The notes under the pieces are model-generated. The model was not told where the DNA came from. It did no database searches and worked only from the letters and a program-made list of their open reading frames with translations. A DNA stretch of 64,000 nt from Neptuniibacter pectenicola (lineage in GTDB: Bacteria; Pseudomonadota; Gammaproteobacteria; Pseudomonadales; Balneatricaceae), in NCBI RefSeq assembly GCF_001597735.1, contig NZ_LUTS01000007.1:147362-211361 (forward strand), in the 5' to 3' direction. This document shows positions 59,041 through 64,000 of this stretch, in pieces. Each line of letters starts with the position of its first letter. Position 1 is the first letter of the stretch. A program made the position numbers and the translations under genes.

Positions 59041-62000
59041 AAATTCTATCCCTACGTTTTAAAAACATTAACTCCCTCAAAAATGAATGGAAAATTGATT
59101 TCACAAAATCGCCTTTTATCGACAATGGCTTGTTTGCCATCATCGGGCCGACCGGTGCTGGCAAAACCACCATTCTTGATGCCATCTGTCTTGCGCTTTA
59201 TCACCGCACACCGCGATTGGTTAATATTTCTAAATCGACTAACGAGCTGATGACGCGCGGTACTGCTGATGCGTTAGCGGAAGTCGAATTTGAAGTAAAA
59301 GGTAAACGCTATCGAGCGTTTTGGAGTCAGCGCCGTTCCCGTAATCAGGTAGACGGAAACCTGCAAGACGCTAAAGTTGAGCTGGCAGATATCACCGACT
59401 CACCGGCGGGTACTATTCTGGCCAGTCAGATTAAAGTGAAGAGCCAGTTAATTGAGAAGATAAGCGGTTTAGATTTTGATCGTTTCACTAAATCGATGAT
59501 GCTCTCCCAGGGTCAGTTCGCTGCGTTTTTAAATGCCGATGCCAATGAGCGAGCAGAACTACTCGAAGAGTTAACCGGCACTGAGATCTATGGCCTTATC
59601 TCTGAAAAAGTCTTCCTCCGTTATAGTGAAAGCAAACAAGCCTTAGAGAAACTACAGGCGAAGGCGGAAGGGGTCGAGCTGCTGACGCAAGAACGCTTAA
59701 CTGAACTTATGGAAAAACGTGACGCCCTAGGCCAGCAGTTTACGGCGAAAAATAGCCAGCTTGAGCAGTTACAAAAACAAGCAACCTTTTTGACTGAAAA
59801 GAAAAAAGCGCTTACTACACTGGCTCAGACAGAGAAAGATCTCGTTACAGCACAGGAACAGCTTGCGCGTGAAAAACAGAATTTTGAGCGTTTAGCGCAA
59901 AGCGCCTTGGCAGAAAAGCTAAGCCGCGTTTATAACCCGTTAAAAGCGAACGAACCTAAATTAGTACAGATCGATGCTGAATTAAGCGCGTTGGCCGAGG
60001 CGAAAGCGCAAAAACGCACTGAGGTCGAGGCGCTACAAGCCCGCCAGCGTGTAGAGCAGGATGCGCTGCAAACCTTAAAACAAAACAATGTTGCGTTAGA
60101 AACACTGTTAAATGAACACGTGGTGCCACTTGATGCCGCTTATCAACAGCAAGTTGACCAGTTAAAGGAAAAAGAGTCCCAGCGCCAACAGCTAGAATCC
60201 GAGCGCGCAGAGTGTGAACAGACGCTTAGGCAAAATCAACAACGCAGTGGTGAGCTAAACCAGCGCCGTGGCGAGATCAGTAGCCTATTAACCAACCCGT
60301 CTATCAATAAAGCGCTAGTGGATAAACTTTCCCTTTGGGGCGCACAGTTTGGTCGTGTGAGAGAGCTGCAAGCGGTTGAGCAAACTAAACAAACTGAGTT
60401 AACAGCGCTACAGGAAACACAGGTTGAACAGCAACAGCAACTGAGTCAGGCGGATAAACAGCTAGAAGAGTCAAAGTTAAGCCTGGCCCATGCCCAGCAA
60501 CAGCTCGACAACCAAGCCGCATCACATCAACAGGATAGCCAAACCCTACTGACCTTTCTTGAGCAATCGTTGCATAGCGTGATGGGGGAGCGTGGTGTTG
60601 TTGGGCAGCTACCGGCGATCGCCTCAGCTTTTACAAAACTGTCGGCAGAGAAAATAGCGCTACAGGATAAAATAGCGCAAGCGAATCAAGACAAGCAAAG
60701 CATTGATCAGCAGCTCAGCGAATTTAGGGCGGTTTATAAAGATAAGCGCGCGCAACTTGGCGATATAGAACAGCGTTTAGCACTAGAAAAACAGATCTCA
60801 GACCTAACGGCGGCAAGACAGCAGCTTCAACCGGATCAGCCCTGTCCTTTGTGTGGCTCAAAAGCGCACCCGCTGGTGGAGACTTATCAAACCCTAGATC
60901 AGAGCGAAACCGAGTTACGTTACCGCACCCTCGAGACGGCGCTGGAGACGGTTAAAGAGCAAGGGACTAAGCTTAACGAGGAACAGGTTAAGCAAACGCA
61001 ATGGCTGCAAAGTGCGACAGAACGCCTTGAACAGATTGAAACCGATATAAAACAGGAGATGGACCGTTGGCAGGTGCTTGTGTCGGATCTACCTTATGCT
61101 AATCCATCCCAGGCCGTCATTGATATAAACGATCAGGCCGCGTATGCCGCGTTAGCTCAGGCGCTTGAGCAACGCATGACCTTTTTGCAAACACAGATTG
61201 AAGAAGCAAAACGGTACAACGCTCAAGTACAAACTGCTCAAGTCCACTTGCAGCAGGTGGAAGGGCAGCACGCGTTAACGCAAAAAGCGTTAAATTATAG
61301 CGAGCAAACCATCAGTACGCTGAGCCAAGCGCTTAAGCAAATCAAAGAAGAAAGCCAAACACTGACCAACGCATTAACTGAAAGCATCGGCGAACAACAG
61401 ATGCCTATGCCGGAACTTAACCATGCGCTCCAGTGGTTGCAGCAAATGCGCTCGACAGTCGATGCCTACTTAAATGCTGAAACTGAAAAACAGCAGATAG
61501 AGGTTCAGATCGCCGCACTCACGTCAGAGCGAGAGCAAGCCCAGCGACAGGCAGAAAAAATCACGCAGCGGTTGGAGCAGGTTACTACAGAATTACAGGC
61601 CATTAAGGAGCGTGCTGAGAGCAATCGTCAGCAGCGCTACGCATTATTTGCCGATAAACAGGTGGATGAGGCGCGGCAACAGGCCCAAACCGCGCTACGG
61701 GAATCAGAGCAGAGCTATCAAACGACCCATGAGCAGCATCAGCTTATAAATCAGCAACTACAGGACCTTAACGCAACAGAAAATGCGTTGAAGGAGCAGA
61801 GCACGCGTTTACATGCAGAGTGTGAACAGCTCCGTAATGACTGGGAGGCACAACTCGCTCAGAGCCCTTTTGCCAGTGAAGCGGCGTATTTAACGGCGTT
61901 ACTCAATGATGAGCAGCGTGGGCAATTAGAAGCACAGAAAGATCAACTAACCACCGCATTACAGCGATCTATCGCGTTAAAAGAGCAAGCAGAGCAACGG

Positions 62001-62729
62001 CTAGAAACATTACTTACCGAATATAGCGGGGGCGAGAGCGACCCTGAAGCACTCCCCAGTCTTGAGCAGCGTATCAGTGAAGACAAAGAGGTGTTGAGAG
62101 CCATCACCCATGAACAAGGCCAAGTGAGTGCCCTGTTAGATGATGATAAAGCACGGCGAGAAGGGCAGGTTCAGCTCTTTGCGCAAATTGAAGCCTCTCA
62201 ACAGCAGTACGATGATTTAGCCTACCTGCAGAGCTTAATTGGCTCTCAAAAGGGGGATAAATTTAGACGTTTTGCACAAGGTCTAACACTTGATCATTTA
62301 GTCCACCTTGCCAACGCTCAGTTAGAACGGTTGCATGGCCGTTACTGCTTACAGCGCAAACAGGGCGCAGCCTTAGAGTTAGAAGTGCTAGATACTTGGC
62401 AGGCAGACACCTCAAGGGATACTAAAACCCTCTCCGGCGGTGAAAGCTTTTTGGTCAGTTTAGCCTTAGCCTTGGCCTTATCGGATCTCGTGAGTCAAAA
62501 AACCAGTATCGACTCCCTCTTCCTAGATGAGGGCTTTGGTACTTTAGACAGCGAAACCTTAGACACCGCTCTCGATGCGCTCGATAGTCTAAACGCCTCA
62601 GGTAAAATGATTGGGGTCATCAGCCATATCGAAGCGATGAAAGAGCGGATTCCCGTGCAGATTAAAGTGAATAAAATGAGTGGCCTAGGCACAAGCCGAC
62701 TTGACGATCGGTTTGCTCGGGCGGGGTGA
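59037..62729 (+). CDS. sbcC: SbcCD nuclease subunit C (Rad50-like ATPase)
   Basis: A 1230-residue SMC-like ATPase. Walker A GPTGAGKTTILDAICLAL is near residue 38. Two long Gln-rich coiled coils flank a zinc-hook motif QPCPLCGSKAHPL at the apex (around residue 605). The C-terminal head has the signature LSGGESFLVSLALALALSD and Walker B LFLDEGFGTLDSET. Longer than E. coli SbcC (1048), mostly in the coiled coil. Translationally coupled to sbcD. Confidence 0.97.
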   Translation: MKILSLRFKNINSLKNEWKIDFTKSPFIDNGLFAIIGPTGAGKTTILDAICLALYHRTPRLVNISKSTNELMTRGTADALAEVEFEVKGKRYRAFWSQRRSRNQVDGNLQDAKVELADITDSPAGTILASQIKVKSQLIEKISGLDFDRFTKSMMLSQGQFAAFLNADANERAELLEELTGTEIYGLISEKVFLRYSESKQALEKLQAKAEGVELLTQERLTELMEKRDALGQQFTAKNSQLEQLQKQATFLTEKKKALTTLAQTEKDLVTAQEQLAREKQNFERLAQSALAEKLSRVYNPLKANEPKLVQIDAELSALAEAKAQKRTEVEALQARQRVEQDALQTLKQNNVALETLLNEHVVPLDAAYQQQVDQLKEKESQRQQLESERAECEQTLRQNQQRSGELNQRRGEISSLLTNPSINKALVDKLSLWGAQFGRVRELQAVEQTKQTELTALQETQVEQQQQLSQADKQLEESKLSLAHAQQQLDNQAASHQQDSQTLLTFLEQSLHSVMGERGVVGQLPAIASAFTKLSAEKIALQDKIAQANQDKQSIDQQLSEFRAVYKDKRAQLGDIEQRLALEKQISDLTAARQQLQPDQPCPLCGSKAHPLVETYQTLDQSETELRYRTLETALETVKEQGTKLNEEQVKQTQWLQSATERLEQIETDIKQEMDRWQVLVSDLPYANPSQAVIDINDQAAYAALAQALEQRMTFLQTQIEEAKRYNAQVQTAQVHLQQVEGQHALTQKALNYSEQTISTLSQALKQIKEESQTLTNALTESIGEQQMPMPELNHALQWLQQMRSTVDAYLNAETEKQQIEVQIAALTSEREQAQRQAEKITQRLEQVTTELQAIKERAESNRQQRYALFADKQVDEARQQAQTALRESEQSYQTTHEQHQLINQQLQDLNATENALKEQSTRLHAECEQLRNDWEAQLAQSPFASEAAYLTALLNDEQRGQLEAQKDQLTTALQRSIALKEQAEQRLETLLTEYSGGESDPEALPSLEQRISEDKEVLRAITHEQGQVSALLDDDKARREGQVQLFAQIEASQQQYDDLAYLQSLIGSQKGDKFRRFAQGLTLDHLVHLANAQLERLHGRYCLQRKQGAALELEVLDTWQADTSRDTKTLSGGESFLVSLALALALSDLVSQKTSIDSLFLDEGFGTLDSETLDTALDALDSLNASGKMIGVISHIEAMKERIPVQIKVNKMSGLGTSRLDDRFARAG

Positions 62730-62802
62730 GGAATATCCGGCGGGGCTGGCTGGGCCGGCTAATCGCTCGTAAGCTTATGGCAGTATGCCTTGGGAGATAA
62801 AG

Positions 62803-63285
62803 ATGGATACATACCTGATCACTAAAGAAGAAATAGAGCAATTTGAAGGTATATCTAAAACGCATTTTCTTAACGAAAACGCGAAACGAACGAATAAATC
62901 GCTTGGTGATCTTGCCGGTCTAACGGGCTTTGGATTTCATATCATTGAAATACAACCCAGCCATGAATCGACAGAGTTCCATAAACACTATCATGAGGAT
63001 GAGTGCGTTTATATTTTGGACGGTGTAGCTGAAGCCCAGATAGGCGACAAAATATACCCAGTAAAGGCGGGGGATTTTATAGGGTATCGAGCCGGCGGAG
63101 AGGCCCACGCATTGAGAAATATCAGTGATTCGATGGTCTTAAAATGTATTGTGGTCGGGCAGCGCCTTGATCATGATGTGGGTGATTACCCAAAACTGAA
63201 CAAGCGTATTTATCGGCATAAAAATATGCCATGGAACCTCGTCGATATTGATAAGGTTGAGGAACCTAACGCAGGTAAAAAATAA
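62803..63285 (+). CDS. Cupin domain protein
   Basis: A 160-residue single-cupin protein. Motif 1 is HKHYHEDECVYILDGVAEA, motif 2 GDFIGYRAGGEAHALRN, giving three His and a Glu for a metal. There is an N-terminal helix of ~40 residues (MDTYLITKEEIEQFEG). Start ATG 62803 is preferred to 62785 because GGGAG lies six bases before it. It is not clearly tied to sbcDC. The reaction is unknown. Confidence 0.85.
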   Translation: MDTYLITKEEIEQFEGISKTHFLNENAKRTNKSLGDLAGLTGFGFHIIEIQPSHESTEFHKHYHEDECVYILDGVAEAQIGDKIYPVKAGDFIGYRAGGEAHALRNISDSMVLKCIVVGQRLDHDVGDYPKLNKRIYRHKNMPWNLVDIDKVEEPNAGKK

Positions 63286-63513
63286 TAGGTTAGGACGAAG
63301 GTTTTATCGCACATATTTTATCCTGCTTTATTTTATGTAAGGATAGTAGGACAATTTTGTATATTTCCACCGATAACAGGAAACACCCGCTAAGGAAAGC
63401 TTATGATATTCAAAGACCTAGATTGTTTTTCCCAAGTTCTTTCATGTAGATATATGACAGATTGTCGTGTTTAAACGCGACAACTTGTCATATATTTAGC
63501 TGTTAAGCATCCT
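63286..63513 (+). promoter_or_regulatory. Intergenic region with a 46-bp imperfect palindrome (63450-63495)
   Basis: The 46-bp element has 23-bp arms, 20 of 23 matching, with no spacer. Each arm contains GACA-N3-TGTC, so it could be two adjacent operators or a long hairpin. It ends 18 bp before the start of the next gene. Confidence 0.55.
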
Positions 63514-63849
63514 ATGAAAATGAGCCACGAAGAATACATCCAGAAGCAACGTGAACGCGCTGTTGAATTAGCAAGCGGAATGCTTGATGGCTCTATCCAT
63601 TATTTAGAAGGTGCAATTGAGTTGTCTGCTCTAAGATTTGAGGTCGGGCTGCCCGAAGATGATAAAGATTTTCTAGCATTCGCTGGTGTGTCCTCTGAAA
63701 CGGATCACCTTCCAATTGGCTCAGCGAGGCAGTATTGGTCACAGAAAGCCCTTGAGAAGCATGAGCCAGAAATACAGCAATCTATTAAATGGGCAAAGGA
63801 GGTTTCTTTGTCTGAATGTAAATCTATCGTAGCAAGGTTCAATGCTTAA
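63514..63849 (+). CDS. Small hypothetical protein (possibly DUF2489-type) abutting a group II intron
   Basis: A 111-residue, mostly helical soluble protein: MKMSHEEYIQKQRERAVELASGMLDG, then GAIELSALRFEVGLPEDDKDF, HLPIGSARQYWS and IVARFNA. The 'LEGAIELSALR' segment recalls DUF2489, but this is tentative. The final base of its TAA stop appears to come from the 3' end of an antisense group II intron, so the original C-terminus may have differed. Function unknown. Confidence 0.7.
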   Translation: MKMSHEEYIQKQRERAVELASGMLDGSIHYLEGAIELSALRFEVGLPEDDKDFLAFAGVSSETDHLPIGSARQYWSQKALEKHEPEIQQSIKWAKEVSLSECKSIVARFNA

Positions 63850-64000
63850 TCGGGTAGCCGAGGGTCTCTAACCCTCAGCCCCCACAACACCCTGCATGCG
63901 GATCCGCACAGGGCGTTTCACTAAGAATGGTGAAGCTTGATCCATCCATCGCGCAATTCATAAAGCCCCTGAGATTTTAAGTAAGCATTGGATAATGCCT
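63849..64000 (-). mobile_element. Group II intron, 3' end (domains V-VI), continuing past the right edge
   Basis: On the minus strand a GC-rich hairpin (63915-63888, lower stem CGCCCTG/CAGGGTG) fits domain V with a CGC triad. A second hairpin (about 63881-63852) fits domain VI: it pairs along its length with a single unpaired A at 63855, seven bases from the proposed 3' splice site at 63849. Maturase C-terminal codons precede it. The rest of the intron lies outside the window. Confidence 0.82.
63921..64000 (-). CDS. Group II intron reverse transcriptase/maturase, C-terminal fragment
   Basis: The last 26 codons of an intron-encoded protein, ending ALSNAYLKSQGLYELRD then GWIKLHHS and TAG (63923-63921). 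The pattern SNAYLKSQGL...L...W.K.H is usual at the C-terminus of bacterial group II intron maturases. It continues beyond the right edge, and its stop lies just upstream of domain V, as expected for an ORF in domain IV. Confidence 0.78.
   Translation of the reverse strand, partial: ALSNAYLKSQGLYELRDGWIKLHHS

Overview
The window is chromosomal DNA from a marine gammaproteobacterium, most likely of the Oceanospirillales (Oceanospirillaceae-like); this is inferred from gene content and order, not from a database match. Support comes from a Na+-pumping NQR operon with apbE, nqrM and sthA, a monomeric NADP isocitrate dehydrogenase, NhaB, and Pseudomonas-like gene order (gloB/methyltransferase/rnhA/dnaQ; psrA/nagZ; csiV/mfd/gap/nqr; rne/rluC; cysB). 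No rRNA, tRNA or CRISPR array was recognised.

Layout. 1-10.1 kb: housekeeping genes (gloB, rnhA, dnaQ, nhaB, nudC, sohB), then a psrA, signal-less YkuD, nagZ, MscS-type channel run that combines fatty-acid regulation, cytoplasmic peptidoglycan recycling and osmotic protection. 10.1-16.7 kb: hpt, csiV-mfd and a long GapB-type GAPDH. 17-28 kb: nqrABCDEF, apbE, nqrM and sthA, a complete module for building and running a sodium-motive NADH:quinone oxidoreductase, followed by convergent icd. 28.4-34.7 kb: two tiny genes, then what looks like a zinc-limitation island: a Fur-family regulator, a perfect 22-bp operator palindrome, a COG0523 (ZigA-like) GTPase, a gamma-carbonic anhydrase, a second threonyl-tRNA synthetase and a dihydroorotase-like enzyme lacking one metal-binding His. 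34.8-41.5 kb: rne (with 22 tandem octapeptide repeats in its tail), rluC, a KfrA-like coiled-coil protein and cysB. 41.7-48.1 kb: two divergent aconitases, acnA and an unusually long acnB, separated by 887 bp of structured non-coding DNA.

48.9-53.4 kb is the most interesting region: a six-gene, same-strand locus encoding an unknown protein, a pseudo-receiver/coiled-coil protein, two Roadblock/LC7-type proteins, a stand-alone Aer-like PAS sensor and a PhnD-like binding domain without a signal peptide. It has sensor and scaffold parts but no kinase, no GTPase and no transporter, and I do not recognise it as any described system.

53.4-64 kb: an ABM monooxygenase, tex, trxC, a YciA-like thioesterase, an unknown gene, sbcDC, a cupin and a small hypothetical gene behind a 46-bp imperfect palindrome. 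The right edge holds the 3' end of a group II intron on the minus strand, including a convincing domain VI with a bulged branch-point A and the C-terminus of its maturase; its end appears to supply the last base of the neighbouring gene's stop codon.
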